A stretch of DNA of 64,000 nucleotides from SHZI01 sp041396045 (GTDB lineage: Bacteria; Pseudomonadota; Gammaproteobacteria; Steroidobacterales; GCA-2729495). Below the pieces are notes generated by a model that was not told where the DNA came from, searched no databases, and saw only the letters and a program-made list of their open reading frames with translations. The DNA lies in assembly GCA_041396045.1 (NCBI GenBank), contig JAWKZI010000007.1, positions 1 through 64,000 of the forward strand, given 5' to 3'. The position numbers were made by a program, and so were the translations under genes. Below are positions 35,324 to 45,226 of the stretch, one piece after another. Every line of letters begins with the position of its first letter. The stretch's first letter is position 1.

Positions 35324-36304
35324 TCACGCCTGCGACGCGTCGCGAGCGATCACCGCGAGGCGGGTCAGGGCAAGGAGCTGATCCAGAGTCGGCGTTGCGA
35401 CGTTAACCAGTCGCCCCATCTCGGCAACGGAAGTCACCAGGGCATCAAGCTCAAGCTGCCGGCCCTGTTCGAAGTCCTGCAGCATGGATGTACGGTGGTC
35501 GCCCACTTTCATGCCGGCATCGAGGCGCTGCTCGATATCCATCGCGAATTTCACATCGAGGGCCGTCGCGACGGCCATGGCCTCAGTCATGACCAACCGC
35601 AAAATCTGCCGCACATCGCGGTCGTGGCCCATTTGCCCGAGCGTTGCGCGGGTCAGCACGCTGGCCGGATTGAAGCTCGCGTTACCCAGCAGCTTGAACC
35701 AGATATCGTCGCGGATTCTGCGGCGTACAGGTGCTTTGAGGCCGGCAGACGTCAGCAACTCGGCAAGGGCAGTGACCCGTGCGGATCGCGAGCCGTCCGG
35801 CTCACCGACCATGAAGCGTGTGCCGTCAATGTGACGGATTACACCCGGTTCCACGATCTCGCAGGAAGGATAGACAACGCAGCCGATGGCCCGTTCCGGC
35901 CCCAGAGCCTGCCAGATACGGCCACCGGGATCAGCGGCCTGCAGATGGTGGTTCAGATAGGGTCCGGGCAGAGCATGAAAGTACCACCACAGAATGCCGT
36001 TCTGTGCGGTAACAACAGCGGTATCCGGACCCAGCAGCGTCGCCAGGTCGTCGAGTGCCGGCAGCACCGAGTGTGCTTTCAGGGTAATGAGCACAAAATC
36101 CTGCACGCCGAGCGTTCGTGGATCATCGGTACAGTTGACCCGCACGGTTTCCTGCTGCTCGCCGGATAGCAGCACAAGGCCTTTGTCACGCATGGCAGCC
36201 AGATGGGCGCCGCGGGCAACCAGCGACACCTCCGCGGCTGTCCCTGCCAGCCGGGCAGCCAGAAAGCCGCCGATGGCACCGGCACCGTAAATGCAGATCT
36301 TCAC
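35324..36304 (-). CDS. PanE/ApbA-family reductase, possible oxalyl-CoA reductase
   Basis: This 326-residue protein has an N-terminal NADP-binding Rossmann fold (ICIYGAGAIGGFLAARL) and the ketopantoate-reductase C-terminal domain with IWFKLLGNASFNP (catalytic Lys) and HRTSMLQDFEQGR. The middle has QNGILWWYF and DPGG. By default it would be called 2-dehydropantoate 2-reductase. In Methylobacterium extorquens, however, a PanE-like protein (PanE2) reduces oxalyl-CoA to glyoxylate. Here it begins 13 bp after an oxalate-CoA-ligase-like gene, which favours that role. No other pantothenate gene is nearby. Confidence 0.8.
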   Translation of the reverse strand: MKICIYGAGAIGGFLAARLAGTAAEVSLVARGAHLAAMRDKGLVLLSGEQQETVRVNCTDDPRTLGVQDFVLITLKAHSVLPALDDLATLLGPDTAVVTAQNGILWWYFHALPGPYLNHHLQAADPGGRIWQALGPERAIGCVVYPSCEIVEPGVIRHIDGTRFMVGEPDGSRSARVTALAELLTSAGLKAPVRRRIRDDIWFKLLGNASFNPASVLTRATLGQMGHDRDVRQILRLVMTEAMAVATALDVKFAMDIEQRLDAGMKVGDHRTSMLQDFEQGRQLELDALVTSVAEMGRLVNVATPTLDQLLALTRLAVIARDASQA

Positions 36305-36317
36305 TGGTTCATGCCTG

Positions 36318-37862
36318 TCAGGTCAGTCCCAGCTTCGTCGCCAGGCCGATACGTTGCAATTTGCCGGTAGCCCCTTTGGGAATTTCATCAAGGAACAGGA
36401 TCCGTCGTGGCACCTTGGCTGATGACAACCGCTGGCTGGCAAACTGGCGCAATTCGTACTCGTCAACTGCCAGGCCCGACTTCAATACAACCGCTGCAGC
36501 AACATCCTCGCCTAGCATCGGATGTGGCATGGCGAAGGTCACCACCTGATCACTGGCGGGATGATCGAGCAGTACTTCGTCCACTTCGCGGGGCGAGATC
36601 TTCTCGCCACCGCGATTGATGATTTCCTTGAGGCGCCCGGTCAGCCGAAGATAGCCGTTCCCGTCCAGCACGCCCTGATCACCTGTTCGGAACCAGCCGG
36701 CAGTGAATGCGCTGGCATTGGCTTCCGGGTTGTTCCGATATCCCGCGGTCACAGTCGGTCCGCGGATCACGACCTCGCCGACTTCGCCGGCCGACAGCAG
36801 CTCTCCAGCTTCGTTCATGATCGCAACCTCTGGTCCGGCGGCGGGACCAACGCAACCGGCCAGACGTTGATCTGGTGGCAACGGATTACTGCACATCTGA
36901 TGAGAGGCTTCCGTCATGCCATACGCCTCGATCAACGGACAGCCAAATGTTGATTCCAGATCGGCCATGACCTGCGGCGGCAGCGAGGCCGACGAAGAGC
37001 GGATAAAGCGTAGCGATGAGGCCTTCACAATATCCTGATGACGTCCGGCGCGAGCCAGTATCGCCTGGTGCATGGTCGGGACCGCCGTGTACCAGCTCGG
37101 TTTCTGCTCGTGCAGCAGACTGAAAAACCGCAGTGCGTTAAACCCTTCCGTACAGCACACCCCCGCACCGGCATGCAGTGAACTCAGCACGGCAGCAATC
37201 AACCCGTGGATATGAAAAAGCGGCATCACCTCCAGGCAGCGATCGGCCGGTGTCAGCGCCAGTCCACCGGCAATGTGCCCTGCAGAGCTGCAAACATTGG
37301 CCTGGGTTAACGGTACGATCTTGGGCCTGGATGTCGTTCCGGAGGTGTGGAGCACCAGGGCAACGTCGTCGGCCGATGCCGCGCCAGGCCGGGCAGTACG
37401 CGCAGATTGCCCTTCAAGCGTAAATCGCCCTGCCGGCGCATTGGCGGGAACTGCCAGTGTCGCCACAGGAATATCGAGGCGCGCCGCCACGGGAATAGCT
37501 GCGGATGTGCTGCCCTCGGCAACCACCAGTAGCCGGGCATCAAGGTCCTTCAGATAGAAGAGAAATTCATCGGCTGTATAGCCGGGATTGAGCGGCGCTG
37601 TGGTCGCTCCGGCGGCGATACCGAGGAATGCGGTGGCCAACTCCGGACCATTCGGCAGGACGATCGCTACCGGATCCTCCCGACCGACGCCCAGTTGGTT
37701 CAGGGCGATCACCGTTGCATCCAGATGATTCAGCAGTTCGCCGTAACTGAGTCCGGTACGACCTGGCGCGGTGATCGCCATCGCGGTATGACCTGCTTTG
37801 GTCGCACCACCGGCCACCAGATTCCGGATGGTCAACTCACCGTCTGCGCTGTGTCGAGGCAT
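36318..37862 (-). CDS. AAE3/Pcs60-type acyl-CoA synthetase, probable oxalate--CoA ligase
   Basis: This protein (514 residues from ATG 37862) belongs to the ANL superfamily. Seen motifs are LHTSGTTSRPKIVPLTQ (P-loop), EAYGMTEASHQM, GWFRTGDQG, GRLKEIINRGGEKISP (hinge) and GATGKLQR (catalytic Lys). The segments SWYTAVPTMHQAIL, LRFIRSSSASLPP and SNPLPPDQ are close to plant AAE3 and yeast Pcs60, which are oxalyl-CoA synthetases. The start is ambiguous: ATG 37877 and GTG 37901 are in frame. The PanE-like gene follows by 13 bp. A general medium-chain or fatty-acid ligase is the alternative. Confidence 0.8.
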   Translation of the reverse strand: MPRHSADGELTIRNLVAGGATKAGHTAMAITAPGRTGLSYGELLNHLDATVIALNQLGVGREDPVAIVLPNGPELATAFLGIAAGATTAPLNPGYTADEFLFYLKDLDARLLVVAEGSTSAAIPVAARLDIPVATLAVPANAPAGRFTLEGQSARTARPGAASADDVALVLHTSGTTSRPKIVPLTQANVCSSAGHIAGGLALTPADRCLEVMPLFHIHGLIAAVLSSLHAGAGVCCTEGFNALRFFSLLHEQKPSWYTAVPTMHQAILARAGRHQDIVKASSLRFIRSSSASLPPQVMADLESTFGCPLIEAYGMTEASHQMCSNPLPPDQRLAGCVGPAAGPEVAIMNEAGELLSAGEVGEVVIRGPTVTAGYRNNPEANASAFTAGWFRTGDQGVLDGNGYLRLTGRLKEIINRGGEKISPREVDEVLLDHPASDQVVTFAMPHPMLGEDVAAAVVLKSGLAVDEYELRQFASQRLSSAKVPRRILFLDEIPKGATGKLQRIGLATKLGLT

Positions 37863-37955
37863 AAGTAATTCTCGCATTATCAAAATCTGGAGCGGGCCCA
37901 CAGAAGTAACTGGTTCCGGAGCCTACGTTATGTAGAGGCCGCGAGTTGCAGACTT

Positions 37956-38405
37956 ATGTCAAATGAACTGATGATCGTCCTGGCGGCCGCCAGCCTGGCG
38001 GCAATGGCTGGTGGTGCACTGGTGGCGTGGCTGACCGTCGGTCAGCGCGTTGACCCGGATCCGGAAATCGGGCGCAAACACGAGCAGGAGCTCGCCGAGC
38101 TGCGGAACGCTGCGGGAGCCAGCATCCGCGCCTGCCACGCTGCAGAAGCCCAGACTCTGGCCCGCCGGGCTGAACTGGAAAAGGCTCTGGGCTATATCGG
38201 CACCCTGGAGGAACAGGTGGCCGCCTATCTGCGCCAGTACGCGCAGGCCAAGAACACCCTGAAAGCGGAAATCCGGCAGAAGACGCACCTGAGCACCGAG
38301 CTTGTCGCTGCAGTTGCCGAAATCGGCGCCCTTAAAGGCCGGATTCAGGAGCTGGAAATGGAGCGAAATGCGATTACAGGCCCCGTCCGCCGCCTGCGAG
38401 CCTGA
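37956..38405 (+). CDS. Membrane-anchored coiled-coil protein of unknown function
   Basis: This 149-residue protein has one N-terminal transmembrane helix (MIVLAAASLAAMAGGALVAWL). From about residue 40 to 140 it has a long predicted coiled coil rich in Glu, Ala, Arg and Gln (ELAELRNAAGASIRACHAAE, EIGALKGRIQELEMERN). I do not recognise a family. The topology suggests a cytoplasmic or periplasmic rod tethered to the inner membrane. It is divergent from the CoA ligase gene and is followed by lon after about 140 bp. Confidence 0.6.
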   Translation: MSNELMIVLAAASLAAMAGGALVAWLTVGQRVDPDPEIGRKHEQELAELRNAAGASIRACHAAEAQTLARRAELEKALGYIGTLEEQVAAYLRQYAQAKNTLKAEIRQKTHLSTELVAAVAEIGALKGRIQELEMERNAITGPVRRLRA

Positions 38406-38547
38406 TTACCGGATACCGACTGGCCACAGATCAGCTCAGCAGCTTGCAGTGGCGAGGTCTGCGCCACTGCATCATTGAATTCCTGTCAGACGACCTCATC
38501 TACTCACTCAGACATGGCCGGGATGCCCCCGGCATACGAAGGTGAGC

Positions 38548-40908
38548 ATGAGCGAAAATTCCCGTCAGACCACCACGACTGCCGAGACGCAGATTCCGGA
38601 CGATGTACTGATCCTTCTGCCGGTCCGCAATACTGTCGTTTTTCCCGGTGCCGTGATCCCGTTGACGATCGGGCGCCGGATATCCATTGCAGCGGCCGAA
38701 GAAGCGGCGCGCAGCGGGCGACGGATCGGCCTGGTCATGCAGCGAGATCCATCGGTCGACGAGCCGGCCGCCGACGATCTGCACCCGGTCGGAACAATCG
38801 CGCGCATCGTTCGCTACTTCACGGCCCGTGACGGCACACAACATGTTGTGTGCCAGGGTGAGGAGCGCTTTCGCGTACTTGACCACCACAGCGGTCTGCC
38901 GTTCATGGCGGCCCGTTTCGATCTGATAAAGGAGCCAGCCAGGGATGCAGCCGCACTGGAGGCCCGGTTGCTGATCCTCAAGGAACGTTCGCTGGAGGCC
39001 ATCGCGCTGTTGCCGCAGGCCATGCCGGAACTGGCGGGCGTCATCCAGCAAATCGACAACCCCGGACAGTTGGCGGACCTGGTTGCCGGATTCCTGGATA
39101 TCAAGGCCGAGCAGAAGCAGGAAGTCCTGGAGACCTTCGATGTTCAGCAACGCCTCGATCGCGTGCTGGATCTGCTTTCGCACCAGGTGGAGGTGCTGAA
39201 ACTGTCGCGTCAGGTTGACGAACAGACCAAGGAAAAGCTGGGCGACCGGCAGCGCGAGTTCTACCTGCGTGAACAGTTGCGCACCATCCAGAATGAACTT
39301 GGTGAAACAGAGGAAGTCGCCGAGCTTGATGAGTTGCGTGAGGCCATCGAGAAGGCCGGCATGCCTGAAGAGGCACTGACACAGGCACGCAAGGAACTGA
39401 AGCGTCTGGCGCAGATGCCGGAAGCATCTGGCGAGAATTCCATGATCCGTACCTATCTGGATTGGCTGGTTGCATTGCCATGGGCGAAACTGGATCCCGA
39501 AACCATCGATATCGCCACGGCCCGGGAAGTGCTCGAGGCGGATCACTTCGGGCTGGACAAGGTCAAACAGCGGATTCTCGAATACCTGGCCGTTCGCAAG
39601 CTGAACCCTGAAGGCCGGTCGCCGATCCTGTGTTTTGTTGGTCCGCCGGGTGTCGGAAAAACCTCACTCGGCCAGAGTATTGCCAAGGCAGTGGGACTCA
39701 AGTTCGTGCGCGGCTCACTGGGCGGCGTCCACGACGAAGCGGAAATCCGCGGCCACCGCCGTACCTACATAGGTGCCCTGCCGGGCAACGTGATTCAGCA
39801 GATCCGCAAGGCCGGCACGCGCAATCCGGTCTTCATGCTCGATGAGATGGACAAGCTGGGTGCGGGCTTTCATGGCGATCCATCGTCGGCACTACTTGAG
39901 GTGCTGGACCCGGAGCAGAACAGCACGTTCCGCGACAACTACCTGGCAGTGCCCTTCGATCTGTCGAAAGTGTTCTTTGTCGCTACAGCCAACCAGCTCG
40001 ATACGATTCCCGGACCCTTGCGCGACCGTATGGAGGTGATCGAGCTTCCCGGCTACACGCAGGAGGAAAAACTCGAAATCGCCCGTCGCTACCTCAAGGA
40101 CCGGCAGCTGAAGGCCAATGGCCTGAAACCAGAGCAGGTTGTCGTGACGGATAACGCGCTTACGGAAATTATCGCCAACTACACGCGCGAGGCCGGCGTA
40201 CGCAATCTGGAACGCCAGATCGGTGCAGTACTGCGCAATGCAGCCGTGCGTATTTCGGAAAACCCGGCACAGGCGCCCATCACGATCGACGAGCAGGCGG
40301 TACAGGATATTCTTGGCGCCCGGCGTTTCGAGGCTGAGGTCGCCTTGCGCACGAGCACCTCTGGCGTGGCCACCGGCCTTGCCTGGACACCTGTAGGCGG
40401 CGACATTCTTTTTATCGAAGCGACCGGCATGCCCGGCAAGGGTCAACTGATTCTGACCGGCCAGCTCGGCGACGTGATGAAGGAGAGTGCCCAGGCCGCA
40501 TTCAGCCTGGTCAAGACACGTGCAGAAGCACTGGGGCTGGCGGACTTCGACTTCAGCACACGCGATCTGCATGTGCATCTTCCGGCGGGTGCGATCCCTA
40601 AAGATGGACCGAGCGCCGGCGTGGCGCTGTTCATGGCGATCGCTTCACTGCTGACAGGTCGCAAGGTGCGCAGCGACGTCGCCATGACTGGCGAGATCAG
40701 TCTGCGCGGGCTGGTTCTGCCGGTGGGTGGCATCAAGGAGAAAGCGTTGGCGGCGCTGCGCGCCGGAATACACACCGTTCTGCTGCCGGCACGGAATCGC
40801 CGGGATCTGGACGAGATTCCGGAAAATGCCCGGGAACAACTGGAGTTCATCTGGCTGGAAACCGTCGATGACGTACTGGAGAACGCGCTCGAGCAGCAGC
40901 CAGCGTAG
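38548..40908 (+). CDS. lon: ATP-dependent Lon protease
   Basis: This 786-residue Lon A-type protease has an N-terminal substrate domain (LILLPVRNTVVFPGAV), a coiled-coil linker, an AAA+ domain with Walker A GPPGVGKTS (about residue 366) and Walker B MLDEMDKLG, and the Ser-Lys dyad protease domain (KDGPSAGVALF and GGIKEKALAAL). It degrades misfolded and regulatory proteins in the cytoplasm. ATG 38548 is preferred over the in-frame GTG 38542 because GAAGG lies five bases before it. A 22-bp perfect palindrome lies within the coding region (38833-38854). Confidence 0.96.
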   Translation: MSENSRQTTTTAETQIPDDVLILLPVRNTVVFPGAVIPLTIGRRISIAAAEEAARSGRRIGLVMQRDPSVDEPAADDLHPVGTIARIVRYFTARDGTQHVVCQGEERFRVLDHHSGLPFMAARFDLIKEPARDAAALEARLLILKERSLEAIALLPQAMPELAGVIQQIDNPGQLADLVAGFLDIKAEQKQEVLETFDVQQRLDRVLDLLSHQVEVLKLSRQVDEQTKEKLGDRQREFYLREQLRTIQNELGETEEVAELDELREAIEKAGMPEEALTQARKELKRLAQMPEASGENSMIRTYLDWLVALPWAKLDPETIDIATAREVLEADHFGLDKVKQRILEYLAVRKLNPEGRSPILCFVGPPGVGKTSLGQSIAKAVGLKFVRGSLGGVHDEAEIRGHRRTYIGALPGNVIQQIRKAGTRNPVFMLDEMDKLGAGFHGDPSSALLEVLDPEQNSTFRDNYLAVPFDLSKVFFVATANQLDTIPGPLRDRMEVIELPGYTQEEKLEIARRYLKDRQLKANGLKPEQVVVTDNALTEIIANYTREAGVRNLERQIGAVLRNAAVRISENPAQAPITIDEQAVQDILGARRFEAEVALRTSTSGVATGLAWTPVGGDILFIEATGMPGKGQLILTGQLGDVMKESAQAAFSLVKTRAEALGLADFDFSTRDLHVHLPAGAIPKDGPSAGVALFMAIASLLTGRKVRSDVAMTGEISLRGLVLPVGGIKEKALAALRAGIHTVLLPARNRRDLDEIPENAREQLEFIWLETVDDVLENALEQQPA
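38833..38854. repeat. 22-bp perfect palindrome inside lon
   Basis: GGCACACAACA at 38833-38843 is followed directly by its exact reverse complement at 38844-38854. The core also fits the NrdR-box pattern CACWANATNTWGTG. It encodes GTQHVVCQ in the N-terminal domain. Whether it is a functional site is unknown. Confidence 0.7.
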
Positions 40909-40923
40909 CGAACGTTCTGTTGC

Positions 40924-40972
40924 AGCCCGCCGCGCCGACACCGCTGCTGCGGGAACGCGGTGCTAGCGGGCT
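40924..40972. terminator. Nested GC-rich hairpin between convergent lon and the adaptor gene
   Basis: AGCCCGC (40924-40930) and GCGGGCT (40966-40972) can pair around a further CCGCG/CGCGG stem. The structure spans the 3' ends of two convergent genes, and its right arm reaches into the last codons of the adaptor gene. There is no long T tract. Confidence 0.4.
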
Positions 40973-42093
40973 TTGAGCCCGACGCCGTCTGTCACTCGGC
41001 CCCCGGGTTGCAGCACCACCTGCTCACCAGCCGAGAGGCCGTCGAGTACTTGTGCTTCAAGCCCGTTTTCCAGGCCGAGCTTGACGCGCCTTAACCGGGC
41101 TTTGCCACCTGCGTCCACGAACACAGCCCAGTCGCCCTGCTCGCGGAACAACGCTGCCTGTGGCACCTTGAGCACGCCATCGGCTTCGGCGAGCACGATG
41201 CGGGGCTCAACGCGGTAGCCGTGACCCAGTCGCGCCCAGCGTGCACGGGGCTCATCGAAGTCGATGATTACATTCACGCGTTGCTCTTCGACACCAAGTG
41301 CCGAAACCTTGGTGAAGCCGAAGGGCTCGACCCGACGCACCTTGCCCTTGAGCGGCGGCCCGCCACCCCAGGCCTCGATCAGCACCCGCTGCCCGGCCTC
41401 TACCCGCACTGCATCGGTGGAGAGCAGGTCCACGACAATCTCCAGGTCTTCCGGATTACCGATCTCTATCAGCGGTTCACCGGACGCTACAACGGCCTCA
41501 CTCTCCTGCAACACGCGCAGTACACTGCCGCTTACCGGTGAATACACATCAACACAATCGCAGTCCGGGCCTTGCCGGCGGCGGACACGGGACGGGGCCG
41601 TCAGGACAGCTCGGGCCTGCTCGAGTCCCGCCTGCGCCGTTTCTGCCCGGTGCGTCGCCGCATCCAGATCGTTGGCAGACACCACACCCTCTCTGGCCAG
41701 TTCGCGGTAACGCTTCAGCTCCGCGACGGCAAAGTTCCGGTCTGCCTCGGCACGCCTGACTGCGGCCTGGGCTTCGCCCAGCGAGCGGGCATCCAGAAAG
41801 TTCGGGTCATTGGGTTCGATACGTGCAACTACTGTTTCCTGCCGGGTGACGGTATCGCCAGCCTTCAGGGCAATACGGTGCATCAGGCCAGGCAAGGGCG
41901 CGGATACGACGAACACGTTATGGACGCGCGTCTCGCCCTCGTCGCTGACCGTCACCTGAATATCGCCGGTTGTGATTGCCACCAGATCAACCGGAATCGG
42001 CTGCGGGCGGAACAGCCACAGCAGCGCCAGTGCGCCCGCAAGCACTATAGGCGTCCAGAACAACAGGCGTCGTACAGGGGGGTTCAGGGTCAT
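40963..42093 (-). CDS. HlyD/MacA-type periplasmic adaptor (membrane fusion protein)
   Basis: This 376-residue adaptor protein has an N-terminal membrane anchor (LLFWTPIVLAGALALLWLF) and a lipoyl/barrel-sandwich domain split around a helical hairpin (DARSLGEAQAAVRRAEADRN). The second half is PVSGSVLRVLQESEAVVASGEPLIEIG. Such proteins connect inner-membrane pumps to TolC. It lies 28 bp downstream of the permease and completes an ATPase-permease-adaptor operon resembling a MacAB-like exporter. Confidence 0.85.
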   Translation of the reverse strand: MTLNPPVRRLLFWTPIVLAGALALLWLFRPQPIPVDLVAITTGDIQVTVSDEGETRVHNVFVVSAPLPGLMHRIALKAGDTVTRQETVVARIEPNDPNFLDARSLGEAQAAVRRAEADRNFAVAELKRYRELAREGVVSANDLDAATHRAETAQAGLEQARAVLTAPSRVRRRQGPDCDCVDVYSPVSGSVLRVLQESEAVVASGEPLIEIGNPEDLEIVVDLLSTDAVRVEAGQRVLIEAWGGGPPLKGKVRRVEPFGFTKVSALGVEEQRVNVIIDFDEPRARWARLGHGYRVEPRIVLAEADGVLKVPQAALFREQGDWAVFVDAGGKARLRRVKLGLENGLEAQVLDGLSAGEQVVLQPGGRVTDGVGLKAR

Positions 42094-42121
42094 TGCATAG
42101 GTGGCCGAAAATTCCGTTGGG

Positions 42122-44487
42122 CTATTCGCGGGTTTTCAGGACGGCGATCAGGTCTAGCCGATCAAGCCGCCGGCGAACCAGCAATGCCGACACCAGTGTC
42201 GCGGCAACGATGACCAGCACGGACTTGCCGAGTGTTGCCATCTGGATTGCCATGGGAATACGGTACAGCTCCGTTTTGAATGCACCAAGCAGCAGGGCGC
42301 CCAGTCCATAACCCAGCAGACAGCCTGCCGGCAATGCAATTATGGTCAGGAAGGCCACTTCACCCAACAGAATGTAGGAGATTTCTCTACGGGTGAAGCC
42401 GAGCACCCGCAGGGTGGCCAGCTCCCGTCCCCGCTCCGACAACGCGATACGTGCAGCATTGTAGGTCACCCCAAATGCCAGCGTGCAGGCGAACACCACG
42501 AAGAAACCAATGAAGATCAGCAACGTCTTGGCCGGGTTTCGTAGAAGGTATCCACGGCCGCCTGCTTCAACGTGATGGCGCTGACCCGCGGAATTGTCTT
42601 CATCGTTTTGAAGAATTGTTCCTGCCTGGTCGAGTCGATACGCAAATGCACGCTATTGACCGATTCACCTTCGTGCATGAGGCGATTCAGTGCGTGAATA
42701 TCCATGTACGCAGGGCTGCCGATGTAGGTTTCAAAGGTTGCAACTACTGGTACTTCAAGCGTTGGCCGCCGGCCTTCGAGCACTTCTACGGTAATGTGAT
42801 CGCCGGGCTTTGCCTGCAGCATCTCGGCGAGTTGTGTTGAGATCACCAGGCCATCAGGCGGCAGCGTCAGACTGCGACCGCTCGCATCGTAAACATGGCT
42901 GAGTTCCTGAACGGCTGGTACGCCCTGCAGGGGACTCCGCTCTTCCGCGTGGACGAAGCGCAGCTTCGCCGGCACCACCCGCATCCCCTCCGTGGTACGC
43001 ACGCCTGGCAGCCGTGCCAGTTCGCGGGTCACGGCGCTGGAGCGGGTATTGGCAAAGCTGACGGTGATGTCCTGGCCCTGCGCCTGACGAAAGTACACAT
43101 CAACCAGGTGATTGATGGAATCCAGCCATTGCAGCGAACTCACAAGTACCGCGACCGCCATGCCCGTACCCAGTGCCGTGAATGCCGAACGCACCGGCCA
43201 CCGGCCAATCTGGCGCAGCAAGATGCGTGTGGGCTGATCGAGTGCGCCAAACAGCCGGCTGCGACCCAGGCGGGTACGACGAAACATCGGTGGCGACGGT
43301 GGACGCATGGCCTCCGCCGGAGGAATACGAACGCCGGCCCGCACTGCGCCTAGCGTCCCTGCCAGGGCAGCAAACAGACTGACGCCGGCTGCAATCAGAA
43401 AGGCCCGCGGACCAGGGTCGAACAACAGGAACGGGAAGTGATAGAACGCGGCGTACAGCCGGGTGTTGAGCAGGCCAAAGTAGTAGCCGCCAACCCAGCC
43501 CAGCAGAATCCCCACCATTGCAAGCCCTACAACAAACTTGGTGTAGTGCCAGCCGATGTCCCGGTCGCGATAGCCAAAGGCCTTCAGGAGGCCGATCTCG
43601 CTGCGCTCCATGGCAATCAGCCGTGCCAGCACCATATTGGTCAGGAAGGCAGCCACCGCCAGAAATACGGTGGGCAAAATTGCTGCGAGGCTCTTTAGCT
43701 GTCGAATTTCGTTCATCAGGAACCAGTTCGAGATCTGGTCCTTGCGCGCGTAGGCGCCGACACCGCCGTAACGACCAAGCATATTGTCGAGCGCAACGAC
43801 AATTGTTTCAGGGTCCACATTGCGCAACAACGACACCGAAACCGAATTGAAGGCGCCCTTCAGGTCGAAGGCGGCCTGCAGCGCTTCCTGGCCCAGCCAG
43901 ATGATCCCGAAGCGCTGGTCGTCCGGCATCAGGGCACCCGGCCCGATCGTATAGACATACTCCGGCGACAAGGCGAGACCAACCACGGTCAGCTTGCGCC
44001 AGTTACCGTTCAGCACTGCATGAAAGGTGGCGCCCAGGCCGAGCTTGTGCGCTTCGGCAAACGGCTCTGACAGTACCGCTTCGCCCGGATGACCGAGTCG
44101 TGGCAGGCGACCGCTTCGTATGGCGAGTCGGTTGAGCATCGGCGGGTGACGCTCCGGTACGGAGACCAGCTGACCAATAACCGGTTCATCGAATCCGTCG
44201 ATGTCCAGCACTGCGGTCTTCACGACCCGGGTGTCCACGGCCTGAATACCTGGCAATTTGCGGATGCGGTCGGCCAGATGTTCCGGCGCGCGTTCAACCG
44301 ACGAGAATACATCGGCGAAGCGGTAACGCTCGTAGTAGGCAGTGGCCGTTTCCGTCAGCGCCTCCATCGAGGTCAGCGACATCGCCAGAACCGCAATACC
44401 GGAGGCGATCACCAGGGCAATCGCCAGAACCTGCCCGCGCAGGCGCCACAGGTCCCGGTACAGCTTGCGATTGAGCGGCGTCACCAT
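42122..44487 (-). pseudogene. FtsX/MacB-like ABC transporter permease, frameshifted near the C-terminus
   Basis: The first frame starts at ATG 44487, runs 656 residues and stops at 42517. It encodes an N-terminal transmembrane helix, a large periplasmic MacB-PCD-like domain, a first FtsX core of three helices, and the start of a second periplasmic region. The last FtsX domain continues in another frame (to 42122), with LLIFIGFFVVFACTLAFGV, GFTRREISYILLGE and the closing LIAVLKTRE. The switch lies at about 42525-42540, near GAAACCCGGCC. With one indel repaired, the protein would be a normal DUF214-type permease. Its ATPase and adaptor partners are intact. Confidence 0.78.
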
Positions 44488-44515
44488 CCGGTTTCGTGCC
44501 TGATTTCCGGGCGGG

Positions 44516-45226
44516 TTACCAGCTCAGTTCCCTGGCCGGTCGCCGCTGGGCATTGTGCCGCTCTTCGAGAATCCTGCCGTCGCCCATCACCAGTACCCGG
44601 TCGGTCATTTCCGCGATGACTGCGTTGTGTGTGATGAGCACTGTCGTCGTACCCAGTTCGGCGTGTATGCGCTCGATGGCTTCCAGCACGAGGATACCGG
44701 TGCGGCTGTCCAGCGCGCCGGTTGGTTCATCGCACAGCAGAATGCCGGGTCGCTTGGCAATGGCGCGAGCAATCGCCACCCGCTGCTGCTCTCCTCCGGA
44801 TAACTGGGCCGGAAAATGATTGAGGCGCTCGCCCAGACCGACCATCTTCAGGGCTTCTTCCGGAGCCATCGGCTGCTCGGCAATTTCGGTAACCAGCGCA
44901 ACGTTCTCGAGGGCTGTGAGACTGGGAATCAGGTTGTAGAACTGGAAGACAAAGCCGACGTTTGCCCGTCGGTACCGGGTGAGGCGCCGGTCATCCAGGC
45001 CCGTAAGTTGCAGATCCTGGAACCAGGCTTCGCCATCGCTGGCCGAGTCCAGGCCGCCGAGAATATTCAGCAGCGTGGACTTGCCGCTGCCCGAGGGACC
45101 CAGCAGCACCACCAGGTTTCCCGCATACAACTCCAGCGAAACGCCGCGCAGGGCGTGCACCTGAACTTCTCCGGACTGATAGACCTTGGTCAGATTCCGG
45201 GTACGCAGGGTCGGAGTAGTGGACAT
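44516..45226 (-). CDS. MacB/LolD-type ABC transporter ATP-binding protein
   Basis: This 236-residue ATPase has Walker A GPSGSGKST, Q-loop FVFQFYNLIPSL, signature LSGGEQQR and Walker B ILLCDEPTGALD. It is typical of the LolD/MacB/FtsE group that pairs with FtsX-type permeases. ATG 45226 gives the usual LRTRNLTKVYQSGEVQVHALRG start, although the frame runs to 45271. It is the first gene of the exporter operon. Substrates of this subgroup range from lipoproteins to antimicrobial peptides. Confidence 0.88.
   Translation of the reverse strand: MSTTPTLRTRNLTKVYQSGEVQVHALRGVSLELYAGNLVVLLGPSGSGKSTLLNILGGLDSASDGEAWFQDLQLTGLDDRRLTRYRRANVGFVFQFYNLIPSLTALENVALVTEIAEQPMAPEEALKMVGLGERLNHFPAQLSGGEQQRVAIARAIAKRPGILLCDEPTGALDSRTGILVLEAIERIHAELGTTTVLITHNAVIAEMTDRVLVMGDGRILEERHNAQRRPARELSW

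Noticed and set aside
36318..37862. Calling the ligase a fatty-acid FadD
   Set aside because: Segments around the nucleotide site and active site look closer to AAE3/Pcs60. The exact substrate remains an inference.
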